64,000 nt of DNA from the NCBI RefSeq assembly GCF_007829835.1, contig NZ_VIWP01000001.1, forward strand, positions 868,001 to 932,000, read 5' to 3'. The translations under genes and the position numbers were made by a program. Origin of the DNA: Neorhizobium alkalisoli. Lineage in GTDB: Bacteria; Pseudomonadota; Alphaproteobacteria; Rhizobiales; Rhizobiaceae. This document shows, piece after piece, positions 35,251 to 43,147 of this stretch; position 1 is the first letter of the stretch; each line of letters opens with the position of its first letter. Under the pieces are notes generated by a model, which saw nothing but the letters and a program-made list of their open reading frames with translations, had not been told where the DNA came from and made no database searches.

Positions 35251-36120
35251 TCACGCGCCCTGCCATTCGTAGCATATGCCGACCTTCGCACGGAAAACAT
35301 CCGTCGCACGGCTCAAGGCGGCTGCGGCATCGATGTTTGCCGGGCTTTCGGTGTTGAAATCGAAGAGACCGTAATGGTGCGCGACGAGGTAGCGGGCATC
35401 GATGGCGTCGGTGATCGATATCGCTTCGGCAATCGTGAAATTGCCCGGCACGCCGTTGTCCGAGAGTTCGGGCCTGCGCCCGTTGACCGGCAGAAGCGCG
35501 ATATCGGGTGCATGGGGCGCGACCTCGTCGACGAGGCCGTCGAACGGGATGCAATCACCCGAATGCCAGATGCGAAGGCCAGCGGCCTCGAAAACGTATC
35601 CGAGAAACCGATGGTGTCCTTCGCTGTCCGTTTCCAGCGTTTCGTGGGCTGCGCGGGTTGCCGTGATCGAAAGGCCGGGCAGCGGCTCGATCGTCTGGCC
35701 TGCATCGATAAGGACCAGCCGCTCTTCCGCAACACCGGAGCGGGCCAGCGCTTGGGCGAGGACGGCACGGGGCGCAACGAGCCTTGCCTGCGGATTGGCC
35801 TTCAGCAACGACGGCAGTGTACCGGGGTCCATATGGTCGGTATGGGCATGGGTGGAAAGGACGAGGTCCACCCCGCCAAGGCTTTGCGGCAGGATCGGCG
35901 GCGGCATCATCCGGATATGCGGGCGTGCGGTGCCACGATATTTTTCCGCCAGCGAATCCGAGAGATAGGGGTCGACGACAAGCCGCCGCCCGCCCATTTC
36001 AAGGACGAAACCGGCCTGGCCAAGCCAGTAGAAACGGACACCTTCGGTAGCCGGCCCGGAAAGCCGTTCTGCCAAGGGGCCATCGAATACGGTCTCGACC
36101 AGCCGGCCTGCCATGGTCAT
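35251..36120 (-). CDS. MBL-fold metallo-hydrolase (UlaG-like lactonase)
   Basis: Metallo-beta-lactamase-fold protein of 289 residues with the metal motif THAHTDHMD near residue 90, a later Asp/His pair in IWHSGDCIPFDG, and VAHHYGLFDF. This pattern and the long insert resemble UlaG, the L-ascorbate-6-phosphate lactonase. In this operon it could open a sugar lactone or lactone phosphate. Stop and start overlap the dehydrogenase gene (ATGA at 36117-36120). The substrate is not known. Confidence 0.82.
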   Translation of the reverse strand: MTMAGRLVETVFDGPLAERLSGPATEGVRFYWLGQAGFVLEMGGRRLVVDPYLSDSLAEKYRGTARPHIRMMPPPILPQSLGGVDLVLSTHAHTDHMDPGTLPSLLKANPQARLVAPRAVLAQALARSGVAEERLVLIDAGQTIEPLPGLSITATRAAHETLETDSEGHHRFLGYVFEAAGLRIWHSGDCIPFDGLVDEVAPHAPDIALLPVNGRRPELSDNGVPGNFTIAEAISITDAIDARYLVAHHYGLFDFNTESPANIDAAAALSRATDVFRAKVGICYEWQGA

Positions 36121-37046
36121 GCCCTCAATGCGGTCAGGAGATTGTCGGCTGCGATGCGCGTGGCGCGCTCGACGCTTTCCGTCGTGAAGCCACCGATATG
36201 GCTCGTTGCGATAACGCGCGGATGGGCGGCGAGCGTCAGCGATGTCGGCGGCTCCTCATCAAAGACATCCGTTGCATAGGCGCCGACGCGGCCATCTTCT
36301 AGCGCATCGATCAGGGCGGCCTCGTCGATCAGCTTCGAACGGGCCGTGTTGATGATCACCTGACCCTGTTTGCACAGTGCCAGCCGCTCTTCGGTCAGAA
36401 GCGCGCTGCCGTCACGGGGAAGCGGGCAATGCAGGGACAGAATGTCCGCCTGCGCAACGATCTCGTCGACTTCGGCATAAGAGAAGGATGCTGAGGGCAG
36501 ATCAAGGTTCGGCCTTGCGGGATCGAAGGCGATGACATTGGCGCCGAGCGCAATCGCCATGCGCGCAACTTCGCGGCCGATCGCTCCGCAACCGATGACA
36601 CCGATCGTGCGGCCGCGCACTTCCATGCCCCGCACGCGCGGCCAGCCGCCGGACTTGATGCCGGCATCGGCGAGCGGGATGGACCGCATGGCGCTAAAGA
36701 TCAGGCCGATGGTCAGTTCGGCAACGCCAAGCGAATTGGCGCCCTCGGCGATCATGATCTGCACGCCGCGCTGGTTCAGGGTCTCGATCGGCAGATTGTC
36801 GACACCGACGCCGTTGCGGCTGATCACCTTCAGCTTTTCCGCAACGGCAATGATCTTTGGCGTTACCGGCTCGACACCCGCCAGCCAGCCGACGCAATCG
36901 GGAACGAGCGTCATCAGTTCCTGCTCGGTCGGCATGGCGCCGGCCGTGGAATAAACGATCTCGAAGCCGAGATCCCGAAGGCGCTCGACTTCCGGATGCG
37001 GCTCGGCGGTGAGCGAGCGAGGGGTTACGAGAATGCGCTGGTTCAT
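36117..37046 (-). CDS. D-isomer-specific 2-hydroxyacid dehydrogenase (phosphoglycerate dehydrogenase-like)
   Basis: NAD-dependent dehydrogenase of 309 residues. The nucleotide motif GVIGCGAIGREVA lies near 148-160. The catalytic Arg is in NTARSKLIDE, Glu in FDEEPP and His in SHIGGFTTE. It lacks the ACT regulatory domain of SerA. Within a sugar-degradation operon it may reduce or oxidise a 2-keto or 2-hydroxy sugar acid rather than make serine. It is three bases after the shikimate-dehydrogenase-like gene. Confidence 0.88.
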   Translation of the reverse strand: MNQRILVTPRSLTAEPHPEVERLRDLGFEIVYSTAGAMPTEQELMTLVPDCVGWLAGVEPVTPKIIAVAEKLKVISRNGVGVDNLPIETLNQRGVQIMIAEGANSLGVAELTIGLIFSAMRSIPLADAGIKSGGWPRVRGMEVRGRTIGVIGCGAIGREVARMAIALGANVIAFDPARPNLDLPSASFSYAEVDEIVAQADILSLHCPLPRDGSALLTEERLALCKQGQVIINTARSKLIDEAALIDALEDGRVGAYATDVFDEEPPTSLTLAAHPRVIATSHIGGFTTESVERATRIAADNLLTALRA

Positions 37047-37049
37047 GTC

Positions 37050-38003
37050 CTATCTCCCCGCAGCCTGAAGCGCGATCCTGGAAATCTCGTCGAAAGAAGG
37101 ACCGGAGGTCGGGATCGCCACGTCGAAGACCTCGGCGATCACCTGCGTCCAGCCATGCAGGAAATAGGTCCAGCCATCTTCCACCTGCAGCGATTTCTCC
37201 GCTTCCTGCCGGCGTGCCTGATCGAGGAAGACCAGATCGCCGCGGTAGTTCAGGTCCCAGACGACGGATTTTTCCGGAAATTGAGCCGCATCGGTGAGCG
37301 GCGATCCGGGCGCATCCTTGCCGAGACCGGTGGCATTGATCACCAGCGATCCGGGCTTCAGCGTCTTCAGCACGGCGTCATTGGCTTCCGCCGTCTCGGC
37401 CAGAAGATATTCGACCGGCACGTCGGTCTCGACCTGGGCGTGGATGCGTTTGATCTCGTCCAGCCGGTGCTGGCTGCGATTGGTGACGACGATCCGGCCT
37501 GGAACGTTTTTGCCACGACTGCTGCGCATCAGATGCCAGGTGATGGCAATGGTCGAGCCGCCGGCGCCCATCGAGAACAGATCGGCATCGTGCTCGGCAA
37601 AATAGTTTTCTCCGAGAAAACCGTCGATGGCGAGACCCGACGAGATCGGGTCCTTGGCGTGGCAGATCAGCTTGCCGTTCCGCTTCGAGATGCAGCTCGT
37701 CTCGTCCATCAGCAGCGCATGCTGGTCGATCACGTCGAACAGGTCGCGGCAGGCATGAAACAGGTCGATCTTGTGGGTGGTGACAAGCGCGCCAAGCGAA
37801 AGCGGATCGTCGCGGATGAATTCCACTGCCTTGCGATAGGCTGCGGGATCGTCATGCAGCTTGAAATCGATGCCCTTGATCACCGCATCCTTGAGGCCGA
37901 GATATTCGGCCCAGGCGGGAAACACCTTCATGATCGAGCTTTTGCCCGTGGTCACCCCGATGAAATATAGCGTGGGCTGTGTGGCCGGCTGATAGGAGGT
38001 CAC
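37050..38003 (-). CDS. Shikimate/quinate dehydrogenase-like protein
   Basis: AroE-family fold of 317 residues. Substrate lobe: YFIGVTTGKSSIMKVFPAW, in which the position of the SxS substrate motif is GKSS. ALVTTHKIDL supplies the catalytic Lys, and the NADP motif is MGAGGSTIAI. LVINATGLGKDAPGSPL is the conserved INATxxG block. A separate housekeeping aroE is expected elsewhere in the genome, so this copy is probably catabolic, acting on a polyol or keto-sugar acid. It overlaps the aldolase gene start by four bases. Confidence 0.8.
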   Translation of the reverse strand: MTSYQPATQPTLYFIGVTTGKSSIMKVFPAWAEYLGLKDAVIKGIDFKLHDDPAAYRKAVEFIRDDPLSLGALVTTHKIDLFHACRDLFDVIDQHALLMDETSCISKRNGKLICHAKDPISSGLAIDGFLGENYFAEHDADLFSMGAGGSTIAITWHLMRSSRGKNVPGRIVVTNRSQHRLDEIKRIHAQVETDVPVEYLLAETAEANDAVLKTLKPGSLVINATGLGKDAPGSPLTDAAQFPEKSVVWDLNYRGDLVFLDQARRQEAEKSLQVEDGWTYFLHGWTQVIAEVFDVAIPTSGPSFDEISRIALQAAGR

Positions 38004-38653
38004 TGGCGTTTCTCCAGCGCTTCCTGGGCAACCTTCACCGCCGCCTTGGCATTCTTGGCGATTTCGGCAAAACGGCCATCGCGAATGTCCTCGGTCTTGG
38101 CAATCCAGGTGCCGCCAACGGCAACGACCTGGCGGATGGCAAGCCAGTCGCCGATCGTCGCCTCGGTGACGCCACCGGTCGGAATGAAGCGGATGCCGAG
38201 ATGCGCAAACGGCGCCGAAATGCCGGACAGCGCCTTCGGGCCACCGGCAACGCCGGCCGGAAAAAACTTGGCAAGACGGACACCGCGGGCCGCCGCGAGC
38301 GTCAGGTCCGAGGGCGTCATGATACCGGGGCAGAAGGGAAGGTTTGCGGCCTTCGCCGCATCGACGATATCAGGATCGTAACCCGGCGCGAGGCCGAAAC
38401 GGGCGCCGGACGCGACTGCGCGGGCGAGATTGGCTTTGTCGAGAATGGTGCCGGCACCGATGCAGAGTTCAGGACGTGCATCACGCATGGCGGCAAGCAC
38501 ATCGGCAGCGGCTTCGGTGCGGAAGGTGATTTCGGCAACCGGCAGGCCGCCCTCGAGAAGCGCGTCGGCCAGTGGAACCGCATCGCTTGCACGCTCGATG
38601 GCAATGACCGGGACCACGCCGAGCCCGGCGATGATGTCGATTGGATCTTTCAT
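38000..38653 (-). CDS. 2-dehydro-3-deoxy-phosphogluconate (KDPG)-type aldolase
   Basis: Class I aldolase of 217 residues, start MKDPIDIIAGLGVVPVIAI after AGGAG. Catalytic Lys in RLAKFFPAGVAGG, Glu in VAEITFRTEAA and the phosphate loop FIPTGGV are intact. It cleaves KDPG or the 2-keto-3-deoxy-phosphogalactonate epimer to pyruvate and glyceraldehyde 3-phosphate. Here it is a second-copy catabolic enzyme controlled with the RpiR cluster. Presence of an aldolase without a matching dehydratase in the window means the preceding step lies elsewhere or is carried out by another of these proteins. Confidence 0.9.
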   Translation of the reverse strand: MKDPIDIIAGLGVVPVIAIERASDAVPLADALLEGGLPVAEITFRTEAAADVLAAMRDARPELCIGAGTILDKANLARAVASGARFGLAPGYDPDIVDAAKAANLPFCPGIMTPSDLTLAAARGVRLAKFFPAGVAGGPKALSGISAPFAHLGIRFIPTGGVTEATIGDWLAIRQVVAVGGTWIAKTEDIRDGRFAEIAKNAKAAVKVAQEALEKRQ

Positions 38654-38678
38654 GAGAAACTCCTGGCTGTTGCCCTGA

Positions 38679-39302
38679 TCAGGCATAGGTCTTCATCAGG
38701 CCGCGGGCGATTTCGCTGCTCCGCGGCGTGTAGGCTGTGTTTTCGACGAGTTCCCAGCCGCCCGTATCGGTCGCGTAGACGCGATGGCGCATGCCGTTCG
38801 AGTTCTCGATAATGCCGTAGTCCTGGCCGCTGTCGGACGGGTAGGCGAAGACCATGACCAGATCCTCGGCGCCGACGTTGATGGAGCGATGGATCCAAAA
38901 TGGCGGGACATAACAAATCGTCTGCGGGCCGATCTCGACGATGCGCGTCTCGCCTTCGGGCGATTCGAGCTGCATCAGGCCGCGGCCCTTCTGGCCGTAA
39001 TAGATCTCCGGCCTGTCGGCCTTCGCGTGAATATGGCCACGCGTCAGGAAATATTCGCGGCCGATGCGGCCCGGATTCATGCGGGTGACGCCGTAGATCA
39101 GATCGCCGCTATGGGTACCGGGCTTGAAGTCCTCAACGTCGTAGACGACCGGATCGCTGGTCGATCTGACAAGCGCCTCATGGGCATCGGCATCGGCATA
39201 AAGACCCGTCAGGTCGCTCAAGCGTTTCTCGTAACGGCCCGTATTGCCGCTCATCCCCCCGGCGATTGCGTCCACGACGCTCGTAACAGGCTCTCGTAAC
39301 AT
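38679..39302 (-). CDS. Cupin-type phosphoglucose isomerase family protein
   Basis: Archaeal-type (cupin) glucose-6-phosphate isomerase family, 207 residues, start MLREPVTSVVDAIAGGM after GGAGGAGAG. The metal site is visible in RGHIHAKADRPEIYYGQKG (two His and Glu) and PFWIHRSINV (His). These enzymes interconvert glucose 6-phosphate and fructose 6-phosphate, but relatives in catabolic clusters could act on other phosphorylated or free aldoses. It is the first gene of the leftward operon and its promoter carries the TGTAGTTTTACTAC palindrome. Confidence 0.85.
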   Translation of the reverse strand: MLREPVTSVVDAIAGGMSGNTGRYEKRLSDLTGLYADADAHEALVRSTSDPVVYDVEDFKPGTHSGDLIYGVTRMNPGRIGREYFLTRGHIHAKADRPEIYYGQKGRGLMQLESPEGETRIVEIGPQTICYVPPFWIHRSINVGAEDLVMVFAYPSDSGQDYGIIENSNGMRHRVYATDTGGWELVENTAYTPRSSEIARGLMKTYA

Positions 39303-39319
39303 GCAACTCTCCTCCAATC

Positions 39320-39334
39320 GGTAGTAAAACTACA
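39320..39334. promoter_or_regulatory. RpiR/HexR-like operator A, GGTAGTAAAACTACA
   Basis: The complement TGTAGTTTTACTACC matches 14 of 15 positions of the HexR consensus TGTARTWWWAYTACA as I recall it. It overlaps and extends just downstream of the -10 of the leftward promoter. Confidence 0.68.
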
Positions 39335-39359
39335 TAAAATGATAGAATGAGACGTGCAA
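39331..39359 (-). promoter_or_regulatory. Candidate promoter of the leftward operon
   Basis: TTGCAC (39354-39359) and TATGTA (39331-39336) on the minus strand are separated by exactly 17 bases. The -10 is overlapped by operator A, so binding there should repress. Confidence 0.55.
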
Positions 39360-39416
39360 GCCCTAATTATCGCTGCAATGCAGCATCAAGTTTCCGTTTT
39401 ACGTAGAAAAATAACG

Positions 39417-39445
39417 TTGACGCGTGATTTTTATGTAATTACGCT
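39417..39445 (+). promoter_or_regulatory. Candidate promoter of the rightward transporter operon
   Basis: TTGACG (39417-39422) and TACGCT (39440-39445) are separated by 17 bases. The -10 lies inside operator B. The -35 is strong and the -10 weak. Confidence 0.5.
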
Positions 39446-39448
39446 ACA
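39434..39448. promoter_or_regulatory. RpiR/HexR-like operator B, TGTAATTACGCTACA
   Basis: Matches 13 of 15 positions of TGTARTWWWAYTACA and has perfect TGTA..TACA ends. It covers the -10 of the rightward promoter. Centres of sites A and B are 114 bases apart, which would permit looping. Confidence 0.65.
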
Positions 39449-39518
39449 TTTGGCTTTTGAGAAATGGCGGACCCAGAAGGGTCGTGGGAGCTCAGATTCG
39501 CCCTAAGGAGGAGAGATC

Positions 39519-40490
39519 ATGAAGACTGTTAAGACCGCCGCATTGCGGCTCGCACTGGCCGCCGCAGGTTCGCTGCTGGCAATGACCGCGGCCCAGGCCG
39601 CCGATTGCAAGATCGGCATCTCGATGAAGACGCTGGACGCGCCTTATTTCGCGGCACAGGAAGTGTCGGCCAAGAAAAAGGCGACCGAACTCGGCTGCGA
39701 AGTGATTTCCGTCGACGCCCAGAACGACCTCAACAAGCAGGTCGCCGATGTCGAGGACATGGTGGCCCAGGGGATCAAGGCCCTGATCATCAACCCGCGC
39801 GACAGCAAGGGCCTCGTGCCGGCGGTCAATGCCGCGACCGCTGCCGGCGTGCATGTCTTCGTAATCGACTCCACCATCGATCCGCAGGCCAATTTCGTCA
39901 CGCTCGTCCAGTCCTCGAATTCGCAGAACGGCCTGCTCGTCGGCCAGTGGCTGGCCAATGCCACCAAGGGCAAGGATTTGAAGATTGCGCTGATTTCGGG
40001 CGACAAGGGCAATGAAGTCGGCCAGGAACGGCGCCTCGGCGTGCTGGCCGGTCTGCTCGAAGGCCAGCTCCGCAACGAAGGCCGCGCGCGCTTCGAAGTT
40101 GTCGGTCAGGGCTGGGGTGCCTGGACCAATGAAGGCGGCCTGAAGGCGATGGAAGACCTTTTGACGGCCAACCCGAACATCAATGTCGTTGTCGGTGAAA
40201 ACGACTCCATGGTTCTCGGCGCCGAAAAGGCACTCGGCGATACCAAGGACGTGCTTCTGCTCGCAGCTGCCGACGGCCAGAAGGAAGCGCTCCAGGCCAT
40301 CAAGGATGGCAAATACGGTGCGACCGGCCTCAACGACCCGGCAATCGTCGCCGCGACGGCGGTCGATCTTGCCAAGAAGGCGATCGATGGCAAGCTTCCC
40401 GAGGGAATGTCGAAGATCACCTATACGACGCCAACCGCCATCACCAAGGAAAACGTCGACAAGTATCTGAAGAAGGACGCGGTGTTCTAA
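39519..40490 (+). CDS. Sugar ABC transporter substrate-binding protein (ribose type)
   Basis: Periplasmic binding protein of 323 residues with a signal peptide (LAAAGSLLAMTAAQAADCK, cleavage after AQA). The type I sugar-binding fold has ISMKTLDAPYFAAQEVSAKKKA, GIKALIINPRDSKGLVPAVNAA and GENDSMVLGAEKALG, with DGQKEALQAIKDGK near the end. The start follows TAAGGAGGAGAG. The ligand is not evident; a pentose, polyol or hexose is expected from the following kinase and dehydrogenase genes. A hairpin separates it from the ATPase gene. Confidence 0.92.
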   Translation: MKTVKTAALRLALAAAGSLLAMTAAQAADCKIGISMKTLDAPYFAAQEVSAKKKATELGCEVISVDAQNDLNKQVADVEDMVAQGIKALIINPRDSKGLVPAVNAATAAGVHVFVIDSTIDPQANFVTLVQSSNSQNGLLVGQWLANATKGKDLKIALISGDKGNEVGQERRLGVLAGLLEGQLRNEGRARFEVVGQGWGAWTNEGGLKAMEDLLTANPNINVVVGENDSMVLGAEKALGDTKDVLLLAAADGQKEALQAIKDGKYGATGLNDPAIVAATAVDLAKKAIDGKLPEGMSKITYTTPTAITKENVDKYLKKDAVF

Positions 40491-40509
40491 GCACCATCCT
40501 CCTCCCAAG

Positions 40510-40537
40510 GCGGCCGGCACCGCGTGATGCCGGTCGC
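40510..40537 (+). repeat. Hairpin between binding-protein and ATPase genes
   Basis: GCGGCCGGCA (40510-40519) pairs with TGCCGGTCGC (40528-40537), 10 bp with one G-U pair and an eight-base loop. It shares GGCCGGCACCG with the hairpin at 17759-17789, which sits at the same gene junction in the other sugar operon. Confidence 0.65.
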
Positions 40538-40623
40538 ACCCTCGTCATTGAGCGGAAGGCCTGAAGGCCTCCCACGATGTCCTGCCGGCGTTTGCCCGGC
40601 GGCACAGGGATCAGAATTCGGCT

Positions 40624-42135
40624 ATGGAAAATCTGGTAGAACTCAGCGGTATCCGCAAATCCTTCGGTGGCGTCCGGGCCCTTCAGGGCGTGGACTTCAC
40701 CCTGCGACCCGGTGAGGTCCATGCGCTGCTTGGAGAAAACGGCGCCGGTAAATCGACGCTCATGCGCGTTCTCGGCGGCGAACATGTGCCGGATGCCGGC
40801 ACGGTCGTGGTATCCGGCGAGCGCCGGCAGTTTCGCGGCCCGATGGATGCGCTCGGCAAGGGTATCGCCATCATCCATCAGGAAATGGCGCTGGCGACCG
40901 ATCTGACAGTCGCCGAAAACATCTTTCTCGCCGAAATCCCCTCGCTGATTTCGTGGCGTGATCTCAATCGCCGGGCAAAGGAGCTGATCTCCAGCCTCGG
41001 TTTCTCCATATCTCCGTCGGCCACCGTGTCAGACTTGTCCGTGGCCCATCAGCAGGTGGTCGAGATTGCCAAGGCGCTCTCCCACAATGCCAGCGTGATG
41101 GTGTTCGACGAACCCACCGCCGTGCTTTCGACGCAGGATGCCGAACGGCTGCTCAAGATCATTGCGACGCTTCGCGAACGCGGCGTCGGGATCATCTATA
41201 TCTCGCACCGTCTCGACGAAGTCTTTCGCATTGCCGACCGTATCACGGTCATGAAGGACGGCGCATCTGTTGCGACTGTCCAGAGGACGGATGTCGAGAT
41301 CAACGATGTCATCCGCATGATGGTCGGCCGTTCACTGAAGGCGCTATTCGGCGAGGATGTCGAACGCACGGTCGGCGATGAAGTCATCCGGATCGACAAG
41401 CTTTCGGACGGCAGCCGTATCAAGGGCGCCTCGCTCAGCCTGCGCGCCGGCGAAATCGTCGGGCTTGGAGGCCTTGTCGGGGCCGGCCGGACCGAACTCG
41501 TGCGGATGATCTTCGGGGCGGAAAAGGCGCAATCCGGAAAGATCTTCATCCGCGGCCGCGAGGTGAAGATGAAAAGCCCGCGTGACGCCATCAAGGCGGG
41601 CATCGGTCTCGTGCCGGAAAGCCGCAAGGAACAGGGCCTCGTTCTCGACTTCCCGATCCGCGTCAACGCGACGATGGCGCGGCTCTCGCCTCTCGTCAAC
41701 ATGTTCGGCTTCGTCCGGCGTTCGGCTGAAAAATCCACGGTCGAAAAGCTCGCATCCCGCCTTCGTCTCAAGGCCGGCAGCCTCGACGACCCGGCCTCCA
41801 GCCTCTCCGGCGGCAACCAGCAGAAGGTCGTGCTCGCCAAGTGGTTTCATGCCGATGGCGACATCCTGATTTTCGACGAACCGACGCGTGGCGTCGATGT
41901 CGGCGCCAAGACGGAGATCTACTCGCTGATCAAGTCGCTTGCCGCAGAAGGCCGCGCAATCCTGGTCATCTCCTCCGAACATCTGGAACTGTTCGGATTG
42001 TGCGACCGCATTCTCGTCATGCGCGAGGGACAGCTGACCGGCTCTCTTCAGCCGGCCGATTATACCGAAGAAAACCTGCTGCGGCTCGCAATGGTCAACT
42101 CCGTGACCAGGCCAGAGACCGCTCCGACACCATGA
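40624..42135 (+). CDS. Ribose-type ABC transporter ATP-binding protein (dual NBD)
   Basis: RbsA-type ATPase of 503 residues. First domain: Walker A GENGAGKSTLMRVLGG, FQEM-type IIHQEMALATDLTVAENIFL, degenerate signature SDLSVAHQQVVEIAKAL and VMVFDEPTAVLS. Second domain: degenerate Walker A GGLVGAGRTELVRM, signature LSGGNQQKVVLAKWF and LIFDEPTRGVDVGAKTE. Unlike the ATPase at 17839, the second Walker B is intact. No clear ribosome-binding site precedes the ATG, so translation may be low relative to the binding protein. Confidence 0.93.
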   Translation: MENLVELSGIRKSFGGVRALQGVDFTLRPGEVHALLGENGAGKSTLMRVLGGEHVPDAGTVVVSGERRQFRGPMDALGKGIAIIHQEMALATDLTVAENIFLAEIPSLISWRDLNRRAKELISSLGFSISPSATVSDLSVAHQQVVEIAKALSHNASVMVFDEPTAVLSTQDAERLLKIIATLRERGVGIIYISHRLDEVFRIADRITVMKDGASVATVQRTDVEINDVIRMMVGRSLKALFGEDVERTVGDEVIRIDKLSDGSRIKGASLSLRAGEIVGLGGLVGAGRTELVRMIFGAEKAQSGKIFIRGREVKMKSPRDAIKAGIGLVPESRKEQGLVLDFPIRVNATMARLSPLVNMFGFVRRSAEKSTVEKLASRLRLKAGSLDDPASSLSGGNQQKVVLAKWFHADGDILIFDEPTRGVDVGAKTEIYSLIKSLAAEGRAILVISSEHLELFGLCDRILVMREGQLTGSLQPADYTEENLLRLAMVNSVTRPETAPTP

Positions 42136-42147
42136 TTGGGTAACGCC

Positions 42148-43125
42148 GTGACAGATATCACAGAAACCGCACCCCGCTCGCATTCGCTGAACATCGGCAA
42201 CCTGTTGCACCGCTACGGCACGGTCGCGATCCTGATCGCGCTGCTGATCGTCGCAACGCTGATGTCGGACGTGTTCCTGACCCAGCGAAACCTCATCAAC
42301 GTGCTGCGCCAGAGTTCCGGCACCAGTCTGATGGCGATGGGCCTGCTCTTCGTCATCCTGACGCGCGGCATCGATCTTTCGGTCGGCTCGATCGCGGCGC
42401 TGGGCAGCGTCATCTGCGCCATTCTCATCCAGCAGTTCGGGACCGGGATGTCGATCGGGGCGGCACTTCTCGCCGGCGGCGCCTGCGGCCTCGTCTCCGG
42501 CATTCTTGTGGCATTCCTGAAACTCCCGCCCTTCGTCACGACCCTGGCGATGATGACGGTGGCACGCGGCCTGTCGCTGATCGTCTCTTCCGGCCAGCCT
42601 ATCCAGATGGGTGATGCGGGCGGGGTCATCGTCGCTTTCGGATCGCAATCGCTGGCCGGCCTGCCCTATCCGGTCTGGCTGATGGCCGCCGTCTTCGTCA
42701 TTGCCGGCATCGTCCTGTCGCTCACCCGCTTCGGCCGGCTGGTGAAGGCGATCGGCTCCAATGTCGAGGCGGTCCGTCTCTCCGGCATCCCGGTCGCCTT
42801 CTACACGACCTCGGTCTATGTCATCTCGGGCGTTCTTGCGGCAGCGGCCGGCATCGTCTCCACAAGCCGCACCGGCATCGGTTCGGCCAATATCGGTGTC
42901 GGCGCCGAGCTTGATGCGATTGCGGCCGTGGTGATCGGCGGCGCCAGCCTGATGGGCGGCCGCGGCGGCGTGGTCAACACATTCATCGGCGTGCTTGTGC
43001 TCAGCATCATTGCCAATATGATGAACCTTGCACGCGTGCCAGGTTACCATCAGCAGGTGTTCATGGGATGCATCATCATTGGTGCCATGCTGCTGCAATA
43101 CGCCTCGAACTGGTTCCGCAAGTAA
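42148..43125 (+). CDS. Ribose-type ABC transporter permease
   Basis: RbsC-family inner-membrane protein of about 325 residues with the signature LTRGIDLSVGSIAALGSVICAIL near 70-95 and the C-terminal GAELDAIAAVVIGGASLMGGRGGVVNTFIG. The GTG at 42148 is taken as start; a TTG at 42136 directly after the ATPase stop is also possible, and neither has a strong ribosome-binding site. As the only permease of this importer it should form a homodimer. Confidence 0.9.
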   Translation: MTDITETAPRSHSLNIGNLLHRYGTVAILIALLIVATLMSDVFLTQRNLINVLRQSSGTSLMAMGLLFVILTRGIDLSVGSIAALGSVICAILIQQFGTGMSIGAALLAGGACGLVSGILVAFLKLPPFVTTLAMMTVARGLSLIVSSGQPIQMGDAGGVIVAFGSQSLAGLPYPVWLMAAVFVIAGIVLSLTRFGRLVKAIGSNVEAVRLSGIPVAFYTTSVYVISGVLAAAAGIVSTSRTGIGSANIGVGAELDAIAAVVIGGASLMGGRGGVVNTFIGVLVLSIIANMMNLARVPGYHQQVFMGCIIIGAMLLQYASNWFRK

Positions 43126-43147
43126 GCCGCCAATCCAAAGCAAAGAC

